Assembly (NCBI RefSeq): GCF_000210915.2
Contig: NC_016620.1
Location: 2,666,001 to 2,730,000, forward strand
Direction: 5' to 3'
DNA from: Halobacteriovorax marinus SJ
GTDB taxonomy: Bacteria; Bdellovibrionota; Bacteriovoracia; Bacteriovoracales; Bacteriovoracaceae
Length of the DNA stretch: 64,000 bases
In this document: positions 16,912 to 25,599 of the stretch, piece by piece
Layout: each line of letters starts with the position of its first letter
Position numbering within the stretch: the stretch's first letter is position 1
Position numbers and translations under genes: made by a program
The notes under the pieces: model-generated
Database searches by the model: none
What the model saw: the letters and a program-made list of their open reading frames with translations, nothing else
Told to the model about the DNA's origin: nothing

Positions 16912-18702
16912 TTATTTTTTATTCCAATTAAAGTGAAGCTCGTCTAGCTGGGCCTGTGCTGGGACAGATGGAGCTTTTGACATAAGATCACTTGCTGAAG
17001 TTGTCTTTGGAAATGCGATGACGTCTCTAATAGAGTCTGTTTTGGCCAGTAACATAATGATTCTATCTAGACCAAATGCCAGTCCCCCGTGTGGAGGAAC
17101 ACCATACTTAAGGGCCTCAACAAAGAAACCAAATTGAGATTGAATTTCTTCTTCACCCATTCCTAAAACTTCAAACATTTTCTTTTGAATTGGTTGCTCA
17201 TGGATTCTAATAGATCCACCACCTAGCTCATATCCATTACAAACTACGTCATAGGCCTGAGCAGGCATATCTTTTAGAGACTCCGAATCCTTAGGATCAG
17301 CAGCAATGAACGTATCTTTTTGATCTACATTGATCATAGTGAATGGATGGTGACGAGCAATATATCTCTTATCATCAGGGTTCCACTCAAGAAGTGGGAA
17401 GTCATAAACCCATAAGAATTTATATCCGTCTTCAATAATATCTAACTTCTTACCAAGGTGTCTTCTAAGGGCATCAGCACAACCATGAGTTGTATCGTGA
17501 TCAGCATCAGCACAGAAGAGCCAAGTTCCATTTCCAGACTCTTCACCCGTTGCCACAAGTGCTTGGTAGATTTCATCTGTAATAAACTTAGAGATACCAC
17601 CAGTTCTCTCTTCACCAGAAACTTTAAAGAACGCTACACCTTTTCCACCGTGAGGTTTAACAACTTCTGTTAGAGCGTCTGTATCCTTACGAGAGAAGCT
17701 TCCCATTGCTTCAGGTACGAAAATAGCTTTAATTAAACCATTCGCTCCGGCTACACTTGAGAAAACAGAAAAGTCAGAATCTTTAAAAATATTTGTTACG
17801 ATTCTATGCTCTAATCCAAATCTTAAATCTGGCTTATCTGAACCAAAGCGCGCTAGAGCTTCGTTATAAGACATCATTGGAAGAGTAAACCCGTCTTCTA
17901 AATCAAAGAGCTCCCCTAAGATTTTTTCAACTAAGTTTTTAATATACTCAGGTGTTGCAAATGAGATTTCCATATCAATCTGAGTAAACTCAGGCTGTCT
18001 GTCAGCTCTTAAGTCTTCATCGCGAAAACATCTACAGATTTGAAAGTACTTATCTGTTGATCCAATCATTAATAACTGCTTTAGGGTTTGTGGCGACTGA
18101 GGAAGAGCATAGACTTTTCCAGGGTGAACTCTTGAAGGAACAACATAATCTCTAGCACCCTCAGGTGTTGATTTATAGAGAATTGGAGTTTCTACTTCAA
18201 TGAACTTTTGCTCTTGTAGAATTCTTCTTACAGTATTTGTAGCTTTTGATCTTAGGGCCAAAATATCTTGTAACTTCTTAGTTCTTAACTCTAAGTAGCG
18301 GTACTTTAGCTTGAGATCTTCAGTAGCCTCAATCTGACCAAATGGTAGAAATGGAATATTGTCGATATCATTTCTAGAGAGAACTTCAATTTCCTTTACT
18401 TGAACTTCGACTAGTCCAGTATCCATTTTCTTATTCTGTGCGGCCTCTGGTCGCTTAGCAACTTCACCAGTAACTTTAATCACTGACTCAAGAGCACAGT
18501 CCTTTAATATAGCTAGATCACCAGTAAAGGCCTCAAAGCCAAGCTGTGTGAGTCCATACTTATCTCTAATATCAATGAAGTGAAGAGCGCCAAGATCTCG
18601 GTACTTATTTACCCAACCACAAAGTGTTACTGTTTGTCCTACATGTTCTTCGCGAAGCTCACCACAATTGTGAGTCCTCATTAGTCCCTTAATTTCGGCC
18701 AT
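16912..18702 (-). CDS. aspS: Aspartyl-tRNA synthetase
   Basis: AspRS charges tRNA-Asp. The 596-residue length is that of the bacterial type with an inserted GAD domain (about 285-430). The N-terminal OB fold (CGWVNKYRDLGALHFIDIRDKYG) binds the anticodon; the class II core shows motif 2 (CFRDEDLRADRQPEFTQID) and motif 3 (HGGLAFGLDRIIMLL). The Asp-binding loop is present. Whether it is discriminating or Asp/Asn-dual cannot be told. The start has GGGGAG upstream. It is divergent from the DUF192 gene, sharing a 35-base promoter region. Confidence 0.97.
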   Translation of the reverse strand: MAEIKGLMRTHNCGELREEHVGQTVTLCGWVNKYRDLGALHFIDIRDKYGLTQLGFEAFTGDLAILKDCALESVIKVTGEVAKRPEAAQNKKMDTGLVEVQVKEIEVLSRNDIDNIPFLPFGQIEATEDLKLKYRYLELRTKKLQDILALRSKATNTVRRILQEQKFIEVETPILYKSTPEGARDYVVPSRVHPGKVYALPQSPQTLKQLLMIGSTDKYFQICRCFRDEDLRADRQPEFTQIDMEISFATPEYIKNLVEKILGELFDLEDGFTLPMMSYNEALARFGSDKPDLRFGLEHRIVTNIFKDSDFSVFSSVAGANGLIKAIFVPEAMGSFSRKDTDALTEVVKPHGGKGVAFFKVSGEERTGGISKFITDEIYQALVATGEESGNGTWLFCADADHDTTHGCADALRRHLGKKLDIIEDGYKFLWVYDFPLLEWNPDDKRYIARHHPFTMINVDQKDTFIAADPKDSESLKDMPAQAYDVVCNGYELGGGSIRIHEQPIQKKMFEVLGMGEEEIQSQFGFFVEALKYGVPPHGGLAFGLDRIIMLLAKTDSIRDVIAFPKTTSASDLMSKAPSVPAQAQLDELHFNWNKK

Positions 18703-18731
18703 TTGATTTATCTCCCCTCATAAATTAGAGT
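18703..18731 (+). promoter_or_regulatory. Promoter predicting a leaderless mRNA (DUF192 lipoprotein)
   Basis: TTGATT (18703-18708), 17 bases, TAGAGT (18726-18731), then six bases and the ATG at 18738. No Shine-Dalgarno is present. This geometry also supports 18738 over the in-frame ATG at 18768. Confidence 0.6.
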
Positions 18732-18737
18732 TAAGTT

Positions 18738-19277
18738 ATGAAGACATTTATAGCGCATTTTACACCGATGCTCATTAAAAATATTTCTCAAATCCTAATA
18801 ATATCCTTAACTTTGTTAAGTTGTAATTCTCCTAGTGCGGCCTTTAAAGAGCGCAAGAGAACAAAGATTTTCATTCAAAAGAAAGAAGCGGTGGAAGTCA
18901 TACTCTCGACTACTAGTGAGCAAATGAGCTTAGGGCTCAGCGGAACTAAAGAAAGTGAATTTAGAAAAGATCAGGCCATGCTCTTTTGGTATTCAAAAGA
19001 CGGTGCGCGTAAATTTTGGATGCCCAATACTCTCTTTGACTTAGATATCTTCTTTATCGACTCTCAGATGAAAATCATTGCAGTGGAGAGAAATGTTCCC
19101 CACCATCCGGGAGTTCAAGAGCCTCCGGCGATTTATAGAACGAAGCTCTACCATTGTCGTCATGTTTTAGAAATGAGAAGTGATTCACCTTTAGCTAAGA
19201 AACTAAAGGTGGGCGATAAGATTACCTTTGAGAAAGGCTTTTCTCTCTTGGAAAAAGAATTAAGTACTCGTCCTTAG
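18738..19277 (+). CDS. DUF192 family lipoprotein
   Basis: This 179-residue protein carries a lipoprotein signal ending LTLLSC (Cys29 from this start). The mature part is a DUF192 domain: MSLGLSGTKE, then a methionine-rich MLFWYSKDGARKFWMPNTLFDLDIFFID, and a Val-x-x-N-Val-x-P-H-H-P loop. DUF192 proteins are small beta-barrels of unknown function. An in-frame ATG at 18768 would give a shorter signal peptide; the promoter geometry favours 18738. Its last 56 bases overlap, in antisense, the 3' end of the FtsB-like gene. Confidence 0.8.
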   Translation: MKTFIAHFTPMLIKNISQILIISLTLLSCNSPSAAFKERKRTKIFIQKKEAVEVILSTTSEQMSLGLSGTKESEFRKDQAMLFWYSKDGARKFWMPNTLFDLDIFFIDSQMKIIAVERNVPHHPGVQEPPAIYRTKLYHCRHVLEMRSDSPLAKKLKVGDKITFEKGFSLLEKELSTRP

Positions 19278-20109
19278 CGATAAAACCTAAATTATCTCTA
19301 ACAAGTTTCTTTTGATACATTGAATTGCTTCCAATTTTCTTGATCTCTTCTGCGAGGTCTTTATTCTCTTGAATGATTCTCTTGTGTTCATATTGCTTGT
19401 CTTCTAAGAGGTTTAGTGATGAGTAATAATCCATAACTCCACCACCAGAGAATACCAATCTAAAGAGTAGAAATGTGCAAAAGGCCCAACCAAACTTTAC
19501 AAGGTAGCCTACAAAATTAGTTTCAGACTTCTTCTTTGATTTTGTATTAACTTTTCTCTTAGCGCTTGTATAACCAACTTTCGCAGGTGCTTTTGAAACT
19601 GCTTTTCTAACTGGTGTTAAAAACTCTGCTTCATCAGGTTTTCCAACTGTTCTTCTTGTCGCCATTGTAGAAGATTGATCTGCCGCTCTTGTTTGAGTCT
19701 CGCTCTTTTTCTTTAATAGACCACTGCCCCAACTTCTCGAGCTAGTTTCTTCACTTTCTCTAGAAGATGCACTCATCTCAGGCTTTGGTGTTGAAGGCGA
19801 TGATGAAAATCTAGATGCTGGTCTTCTTGGGATTGAAGATCCTGGAGTTCCTGACGCTTGCGCCGCTCTCAGTCTTTCAGAAATATTTCTTGAACTCGCC
19901 CCCGCTGGTCTAGGACCTGTGGAGCTAGAAAATAACGGTCCATCACTTGGTCCATTATTAACTTGTTTTTGAATATTATCTCTCTTTGCTTGTTTTGCGC
20001 GATTGCGCTCAATTGCTTTTCTTAGACGATCACTTGCGACATCACCAGCAGCTGGCGCGCTTTGGGCTCCCCTTTGTTGGGAGTCGAACGAAAATTCCAA
20101 TTTAAACAT
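19222..20109 (-). CDS. FtsB/DivIC-like division protein with long disordered N-terminus
   Basis: The C-terminal 90 residues have the septum formation initiator plan: one transmembrane helix (about 207-225), then a leucine-rich coiled coil (about 228-262, LLEDKQYEHKRIIQENKDLAEEI) and the closing VRDNLGFIAKDEYLILFP, which matches FtsB/DivIC. In other bacteria FtsB joins FtsL and FtsQ to activate septal synthesis. Unusually, about 200 residues precede the membrane helix; they are rich in Ser, Arg, Pro, Ala and Thr, look disordered and would be cytoplasmic. Typical FtsB is about 100 residues with almost no cytoplasmic tail. The promoter region is packed with dyads. Confidence 0.72.
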   Translation of the reverse strand: MFKLEFSFDSQQRGAQSAPAAGDVASDRLRKAIERNRAKQAKRDNIQKQVNNGPSDGPLFSSSTGPRPAGASSRNISERLRAAQASGTPGSSIPRRPASRFSSSPSTPKPEMSASSRESEETSSRSWGSGLLKKKSETQTRAADQSSTMATRRTVGKPDEAEFLTPVRKAVSKAPAKVGYTSAKRKVNTKSKKKSETNFVGYLVKFGWAFCTFLLFRLVFSGGGVMDYYSSLNLLEDKQYEHKRIIQENKDLAEEIKKIGSNSMYQKKLVRDNLGFIAKDEYLILFPREKSLSQR

Positions 20110-20166
20110 CCTGTTTAAAGTTTAGTATTCACAAAATAATCCTAATTTTGTGACAACATCCTGTTA
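20105..20166 (-). promoter_or_regulatory. Three dyads in the FtsB-like gene promoter
   Basis: Two copies of AACATCCTGTT (each AACA-N3-TGTT, about 20106-20116 and 20155-20165) flank an 8-bp inverted repeat, CACAAAAT (20130-20137) with ATTTTGTG (20145-20152). The middle dyad surrounds TAGGAT on the minus strand, a possible -10. The proximal AACA repeat covers the start codon. Confidence 0.5.
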
Positions 20167-20196
20167 TTACTATTTTAAGTGAACTCTGCGTTCTTC

Positions 20197-21240
20197 TCAA
20201 GGCTTATTATTAAGAATTTCTTCCACTGAAATCCAAAAACCACGTACAGCAGCTATTTCTTGAAGAAATATCACCAAACGTTGCTGCTCGAGAGTTAATT
20301 CAGAGCTTGAGAATTCAAAGTTGAACTCTCCCTTTTCAAATATGTCTTTAAAGTTTAAGTAATTATTGTCTTTCGAGTTAATCGGTCTAACCTCAAAACT
20401 CTTTTCTGTAGTGCTATACTCAGATATTGAAAATAGCCTTCTAAGCATTGATTCACATTTTAAAAACTTTAGTGAAGCAATTCCTCTATCTCCAATTGGA
20501 CCAAGGCGAGTGAATTGAGTGTCCCTCTCTACAGACTGGGCCTTGAAGTAGATTTTCATTCCCTCATCGTTAGACTCGAGCCACCAACTAAATCCAGGAT
20601 CACTTAAGTTGCAGACCATCTCCTCTTGCAGAGGAAATCTCTTATTTAAAATATACTCGGCGATCATCTCTGACTGCTCTATTGAAGCAGTTTCAAAGTA
20701 ATGAATTCCAGAGAGTTCTTCGCGCTCTCTTATCTTTAATTTCTTCCAACTATCATTCTCGTTATTCATGACCCCATGAACTGATTCGTTGATATTGTGA
20801 CAGAGGACTCCTCGAACACAGAAAGTTGAAATTCCAGCATCTATTTTAAAAATAAGTCCTGGTGACATGGGAAAGAGCTCTTCTTGCTCGTCTACAATTT
20901 CTTCCTCTTCTTCAAGAACTGAAGAGAATTCAATATCGACATCCTGAGGCAGTTGAACTTCAAAGAGAGAATCACAAAGTGCAGTGTCGTCTTCCACCTC
21001 TTGTGCGGATGATTCTTTTACTTTTACTTCTATTTCTATTTCTTCTTTGCGAGAAGTCTTGTCTTCAGAACTTTGATCTACAGAGCGATCAGACCTTAAA
21101 AGAAAGTCCTCACCTCTTTCAAATTGAAAATCACCATCAAAGAGTGATGGCTGTCCAAAATCTTCACTTCCCTTAAGAGCTTCGCTTAAGGCCAGTGTTT
21201 CTTTTGCTAAAAAATCTATATCAATATTTGGCGAATCCAT
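20197..21240 (-). CDS. Acidic protein of unknown function
   Basis: This 347-residue protein has no signal peptide or membrane helix. Its first 125 residues are strongly acidic and low-complexity (runs such as LEEEEEIVDEQEELF), probably disordered. The remainder looks globular, mixed alpha/beta, with Trp-rich FSWWLES near residue 220 and a C-terminal helix (SSELTLEQQRLVIFLQEIA). I recognise no family. AAGGGA precedes the ATG. It lies upstream of the FtsB-like gene in the same direction, with an 87-base gap holding regulatory dyads. Confidence 0.65.
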   Translation of the reverse strand: MDSPNIDIDFLAKETLALSEALKGSEDFGQPSLFDGDFQFERGEDFLLRSDRSVDQSSEDKTSRKEEIEIEVKVKESSAQEVEDDTALCDSLFEVQLPQDVDIEFSSVLEEEEEIVDEQEELFPMSPGLIFKIDAGISTFCVRGVLCHNINESVHGVMNNENDSWKKLKIREREELSGIHYFETASIEQSEMIAEYILNKRFPLQEEMVCNLSDPGFSWWLESNDEGMKIYFKAQSVERDTQFTRLGPIGDRGIASLKFLKCESMLRRLFSISEYSTTEKSFEVRPINSKDNNYLNFKDIFEKGEFNFEFSSSELTLEQQRLVIFLQEIAAVRGFWISVEEILNNKP

Positions 21241-21315
21241 TCGATCCCTTTTTCATCCATGAAAAAAAGTACAGTTATTAAAATTGTGAACTAAATAGAT
21301 TAAAAAGACAAGTTT

Positions 21316-21543
21316 TTACCACAAGGCTTTTAAGATCGTGAGGATTACGACAACAATCAGAGGAGAGAAATCAAATGGCAAATCATTTGGAAGATATCTT
21401 CTTACGGGCGCACAAGTATAGTTTGCTAATTTATGAATTCTTACCACCCAAATATTTCTACGGTACTGAGGAAGATATGACAGAATTACATCTACAAAGA
21501 GTAATAAAATATATAATTCAATAAGAGTTCTAATTAATCCCAC
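21316..21543 (-). CDS. YggT family membrane protein
   Basis: This 75-residue protein has two transmembrane helices separated by a short loop with the YggT pattern: IELYILLLFVDVILSYLP, then a hydrophilic loop, CAPVRRYLPNDLPFDFSPLIVVVILTIL. YggT proteins are near division genes in many bacteria and have been linked to osmotic tolerance and chloroplast nucleoid partition, but the mechanism is unclear. The start is GTG with AGGAG upstream. Confidence 0.85.
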   Translation of the reverse strand: MGLIRTLIELYILLLFVDVILSYLPQYRRNIWVVRIHKLANYTCAPVRRYLPNDLPFDFSPLIVVVILTILKALW

Positions 21544-21584
21544 AATTTTCTCCTAATAAAAATATATCTTGTTTCAATAATAAT

Positions 21585-22496
21585 TCAAGTCGCATTATGT
21601 TCAACATTTCTTCTATCCTTTAACAAAGTCGTACAAACACAAGCACCGAAATAGAAGAAACTCATTGTGAAGTATATCCAAATTACACCGACGATCAACG
21701 TATAGTAGTCACCGTAGTTCTTTATTAAATTATCGCGAACATATATAAAATAAATCCAAAAAAGATTCTTCCCAACTATAACGAGACAGCTAAAGATCAG
21801 TGAAGAGATAAAGGCCTCTTTTAAACTTAGTCTCCATGAAAAGAACCAGCGGTATAAGAATGCGAAGAAGAAGGTAAAGATAATCGCATGAAAGATATTC
21901 GATTTTAAAATATAGGAGAATCCATAATTAAAACCTGAGAAATAATCACTAACGCTTAAGAGCGAGGGAAAGTTCGTGGCCAAATAATCGACTACAGTAT
22001 TATTGGTGAATAATTGTCCTGAGTAAAAGAATAAAGAAGGGAGAAAGAAGAAGAGAGTTAAACACATAATTGTCACCCCTATCACAAATATTCCTTTCAG
22101 ATGCTTTGTAAATCTTAAATAGCTTCTATCCTCAGTTATTAAAAATAAACCGTTCCAAATAGAATTAAAGAATGAGAGTGAGGAGATCAAAAGAATTGCA
22201 AAGTTGATAACTGTAAACTCTCCACCTGCAAAGAGTGGCCCTTTAACTATCCCTTGCACTTGAGTCAGAATCTCTGGTGCAACATCTGGAAAAAAGCTCT
22301 CTACCAAATTGAAGATCTTTAATTGAGTTGAATTTATATCACCAATAAAAATACCAACAACTCTAATAAGTAATAAAAAGAATGGAACAATTGTAAGTAA
22401 GATATAGAAAGTTGAAGATGAAGCTAAAGTCGTTCCTCTTTTATGATTGAATAATAGAATTGAAGATTTAAATAAGTGATAGGTTTCTTGAATCAT
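21585..22496 (-). CDS. YihY/BrkB family inner membrane protein
   Basis: This 303-residue protein has about six transmembrane helices. It fits the YihY/virulence factor BrkB family: start LASSSTFYILLTIVPFFLLLI in helix one, the long periplasmic loop, and the end LIVGVIWIYFTMSFFYFGACVCTTL. It was once misannotated as RNase BN; transport or envelope roles are unproven. The ATG lacks a clear Shine-Dalgarno; TAGAAT stands eight bases before it. It is next to yggT, 41 bases apart. Confidence 0.82.
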   Translation of the reverse strand: MIQETYHLFKSSILLFNHKRGTTLASSSTFYILLTIVPFFLLLIRVVGIFIGDINSTQLKIFNLVESFFPDVAPEILTQVQGIVKGPLFAGGEFTVINFAILLISSLSFFNSIWNGLFLITEDRSYLRFTKHLKGIFVIGVTIMCLTLFFFLPSLFFYSGQLFTNNTVVDYLATNFPSLLSVSDYFSGFNYGFSYILKSNIFHAIIFTFFFAFLYRWFFSWRLSLKEAFISSLIFSCLVIVGKNLFWIYFIYVRDNLIKNYGDYYTLIVGVIWIYFTMSFFYFGACVCTTLLKDRRNVEHNAT

Positions 22497-22831
22497 AGAA
22501 ATCTATTCTACTCAAAAAAAATAATTTGTGAGGAAAACTTAAAGGCCCTCCCGGATCCAGCTAAAAATCCAGGAGGGAAAACTTACAAAGACCAGGAGAA
22601 TGTCAATGGATTTGTAAGTCTTTGTAAATCAAAATAACCCTTAAATTTCAAACACTTAAGTTATAACTCAAGAGGCTATCTCATTTATTGATAAATCACT
22701 TTCGACTTTTTTGCAAAAGATTTTAGAGGGGATTCTAGAAATATTTCATCATTTTTTACCGCGTCGCGCACTCCCCGCGTGATTCTGGGAGCTTGGAAAA
22801 ATGGGGTAAAACGGTTGTCTAAGGGGTGGAA
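22497..22831. other. Intergenic region with hairpins and a GC-rich element
   Basis: No gene is visible in these 335 bases. A hairpin lies near 22543-22573 (CCCTCC ... GGAGGG with GGAT/ATCC inside). ACTTACAAAGAC near 22580 is nearly complementary to GTCTTTGTAAAT near 22617. At 22758-22810 a GC-rich stretch (TCGCGCACTCCCCGCG, GATTCTGGGAGC) is enclosed by TTTTACC / GGTAAAA. It contrasts with the AT-rich surroundings and partly resembles the element near 40830. It may be a small structured RNA or a dispersed repeat. Confidence 0.4.
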
Positions 22832-23074
22832 CTATTTTTTATTGAGTTCATCACAGGCCATCTCATACTTGAGCTTACAGCTTCGATCTAAGTAGCGTTT
22901 AGCCGCCTCAGGGCTCTTATCCCCTTGATGGAGTTTATGAGTCACATAGCAAGCCGCTCCATTCTCTTCGTTCTCACAGAACCAAGTATAGACCTCTAAT
23001 TCGTATCTATTGTAGAGCAGGGCCACGAGGAAAATTGTAAAGACAACTGTTGCCATTTTATATTGATACTTCAT
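22832..23074 (-). CDS. Small membrane-anchored Sel1-like Cys protein
   Basis: This 80-residue protein has an N-terminal hydrophobic segment (about 8-22), then a short domain with cysteines at regular spacing: GAACYVTHKL, AAKRYLDRSCKLKYEMACDEL. This is one Sel1/Hcp-type repeat (helix pair with a disulfide, as in Helicobacter Hcp proteins). GAGG precedes the ATG. It lies 6 bases downstream of polB and is probably transcribed with it; no functional link is evident. Confidence 0.6.
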   Translation of the reverse strand: MKYQYKMATVVFTIFLVALLYNRYELEVYTWFCENEENGAACYVTHKLHQGDKSPEAAKRYLDRSCKLKYEMACDELNKK

Positions 23075-23080
23075 GCGTCC

Positions 23081-25402
23081 TCAGAAAAAAGATAATTGAT
23101 CTCCACAAATTATATCATCAAAGCTCTTATCAAAAATATAGAGAACAGAGTCCGCCAATGGCTTAATTTGTTTTTCAATATAATGTTCATAATCCACGTT
23201 TGGAAAATCCAACTCACTTGGGTATGGACCAGAACTAGTCATAATATATTCAATACTCTTTAAATTAGTCTGACCAGTTTTTTCTGCATAAATCTTGGCC
23301 GCCTTAACATGAGGAGGAATCGATTTCGTATACTCAGAGATATCCTTAGTTAATCTCTTTCTATAGATGAGAAGATCGTCAAACTCCCCATTCTTAAGTC
23401 TATCAACATAACCTTTTATAAAGTTCTCATAGTCTTCACCTTGAAAGATTTTCTTAAAGAGTGTGTATTGAAAATTCTTAGCTAGCTTAGTCCAGTCAGA
23501 GCGAACAAACTCCATGCCAGAGAAATAGAGTTTATCTTCTCCCTCACCTTGCAAGAGTCCTACATATCTCTTCTTAGCTCCACCCTCGCCCCCGCGAGCA
23601 CTCGGTAGAAAGAGCTTCTTAAAGACTTTCTCAAACTCCATCTCCAAATGAGACTCAACACCAAAGCGAGTCTCTAGCTTTTTAGTTAAAAACTCATTCG
23701 CTCGTCTTACTAACTCATTTGACCGCTCTTTTATTTTATAAATATCTTCAGACTTAAGTTTTACAAATACTGAGTCCGTATCTCCATAAAGAACTTCATA
23801 ACCAAGGCTTTTAAAGAATTCAATCGACTCTAGTAATATCCACTGACCAGTTCCAGTAATAGCACTTGGAAGGTCTGCATGATAGAAACGACACCCCGGA
23901 GAACCCATCACACCGTAGAAAGAGTTCATTAAAATTTTAATTGCCATTGAAAGATGCTCATCTCCCACTGACTTTGCTCTTACTCTCTTCTCGAATAACT
24001 CAGTAATAAAATCTGGTAAAATATTTTCAGTCTTAGAGAACTTATGCCCTGTTGGAGTCGTCACAGTATCTATGTCAGACATTACTCTTGAATAAGGATC
24101 AATTCCAAATGTTTTTATAATTGAAGGATAGAGACTTCTAAAATCTAAAACAACTACATTCTCATAGAGGCCTACTTTAGGCTCCATTACATAACCGCCA
24201 GCAGCGTGAGCATCCCTTTGAATATCTAAAACGTTGGGAGCAACAAAGCCTTTTCTATGAATGTGAGGTAATAAGAAATGATCAAAGGCCGCAGTTGAAA
24301 TTCCAATTCGATCAAGTTGTAATCCAGAGATTTTAGATCTCGTAATATAGAGTTCGATTAACTCTGTTTTCTTAAATATATCACTAACGAGTGTACAGTC
24401 TAAGAGATTATACTTAGCAAGAGACTCCTTATCTTCTCTAAATCTTCTCTCTATTTCTTCTACTTTCGTTGATCCAGTTGCACTAATATCTTTCTGAGCC
24501 CCAAGTAACTCTGAAGCAACAGTATCAAGCTTGAAATTCTCAAAGCTATAGAAAGCTCCTCTTAAAGTTGGTGGACCATCGAGAACGACTCTCCCACCGA
24601 TGGCACAAGTATATGTCCCACTCTTTCTTTGATGAATTTTAACTTTTTCACCATCTCTTCCAAGTTCAAAAGGAATTGAATACTGAGTAAATTTTCTCTG
24701 TAGGAAATCGAGATCAAATCCAATTACGTGCCATCCGATTAATATATCAGGGTCCTTTTGAAGAATATTATCTTTAAAGGCCAATAGAACTTCTTTCTCG
24801 GAGGGGTAATATGTCAGTTCTTCATTAACTTCTTTATACTCATTAGCAACCATGAAGACTTTTTTAAATTCTCTATGGTCCTCAAATTGGTAGTGAACAC
24901 CAATAGAGTAAAGATCATTGCCAAAACTTGTTTCAATATCAAGAGAGAGAATATTTAATCTCACTTGATAACTAGACTTCTTTAGCTTGGGATTTATAAA
25001 GACTTTTAACTTCCCTCTCTCGTGGGACTCACCTTGTAATTCCACATCTCCATTAATGAATCTCTCCATGAGAAAACGCTCATTTGGTCTAACATCAGAT
25101 TCATAAGTTCTTATTCCATTATCTGCAAGAAAGTCCCTCGCTTCAAATAGGTCTACTTGTTTTGAAAAATAAATGGCATCGAGAGGTTCTTTTGCAAAAC
25201 TTTTTAAGCCTACACTTTTTCTTTCAAAGAGCTTAGGTATCTTCACTCCGCTAACTTTAGACTCAATAAAGAAAACAGGTCTAAAATTTGAAATGATAAC
25301 CTTGGCAGGACCCTGATCAGTCTTTAAATAGAAATTAAGCTCAATACCACTAGAGGTGTCGCTATAAGATGATGAGAGGATAAAGCCCTTTATATTTTCC
25401 AT
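23081..25402 (-). CDS. polB: DNA polymerase II (family B)
   Basis: The 773-residue polymerase is close to E. coli Pol II in length (783). The 3'-5' exonuclease has Exo I (LDIETSFG), Exo II (WHVIGFDLDFL) and Exo III (YNLLDCTLV); the polymerase domain has motif A (DFRSLYPSII), motif B (KILMNSFYGVMG) and motif C (YGDTDSVF). Pol II works in restart and translesion repair and is SOS-controlled in E. coli. A 16-base imperfect palindrome around GAATTC (25421-25436) lies just upstream; it is not the TTAC-N3-GTAA site described for the Bdellovibrio LexA. Transcribed with the small Sel1-like gene. Confidence 0.95.
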   Translation of the reverse strand: MENIKGFILSSSYSDTSSGIELNFYLKTDQGPAKVIISNFRPVFFIESKVSGVKIPKLFERKSVGLKSFAKEPLDAIYFSKQVDLFEARDFLADNGIRTYESDVRPNERFLMERFINGDVELQGESHERGKLKVFINPKLKKSSYQVRLNILSLDIETSFGNDLYSIGVHYQFEDHREFKKVFMVANEYKEVNEELTYYPSEKEVLLAFKDNILQKDPDILIGWHVIGFDLDFLQRKFTQYSIPFELGRDGEKVKIHQRKSGTYTCAIGGRVVLDGPPTLRGAFYSFENFKLDTVASELLGAQKDISATGSTKVEEIERRFREDKESLAKYNLLDCTLVSDIFKKTELIELYITRSKISGLQLDRIGISTAAFDHFLLPHIHRKGFVAPNVLDIQRDAHAAGGYVMEPKVGLYENVVVLDFRSLYPSIIKTFGIDPYSRVMSDIDTVTTPTGHKFSKTENILPDFITELFEKRVRAKSVGDEHLSMAIKILMNSFYGVMGSPGCRFYHADLPSAITGTGQWILLESIEFFKSLGYEVLYGDTDSVFVKLKSEDIYKIKERSNELVRRANEFLTKKLETRFGVESHLEMEFEKVFKKLFLPSARGGEGGAKKRYVGLLQGEGEDKLYFSGMEFVRSDWTKLAKNFQYTLFKKIFQGEDYENFIKGYVDRLKNGEFDDLLIYRKRLTKDISEYTKSIPPHVKAAKIYAEKTGQTNLKSIEYIMTSSGPYPSELDFPNVDYEHYIEKQIKPLADSVLYIFDKSFDDIICGDQLSFF

Positions 25403-25599
25403 GAAGTACTACTATCGTTAGAGGTGAATTCGCCTCAGTATATAACGAATAAACTCTTTAGCCAAATACTAGTCGCTCAAAAAAGGCTGTAATTACAACG
25501 AGATACCACATTTCAATCAGTGACCAAAATATGGACACCCAGTGAAGTTATTACAATCTCACTCTCCTCGGTGCCTCTTTATTTTAGAATAGAATTACT

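Noticed and set aside
22543-22573. Hairpin CCCTCC/GGAGGG as a terminator
   Set aside because: No T-run on either side; reported only as structure in the intergenic region.
25421-25436. Palindrome before polB as a LexA box
   Set aside because: It centres on GAATTC with a mismatch and does not match TTAC-N3-GTAA or the CTGT-N8-ACAG or GAAC-N4-GTTC types.
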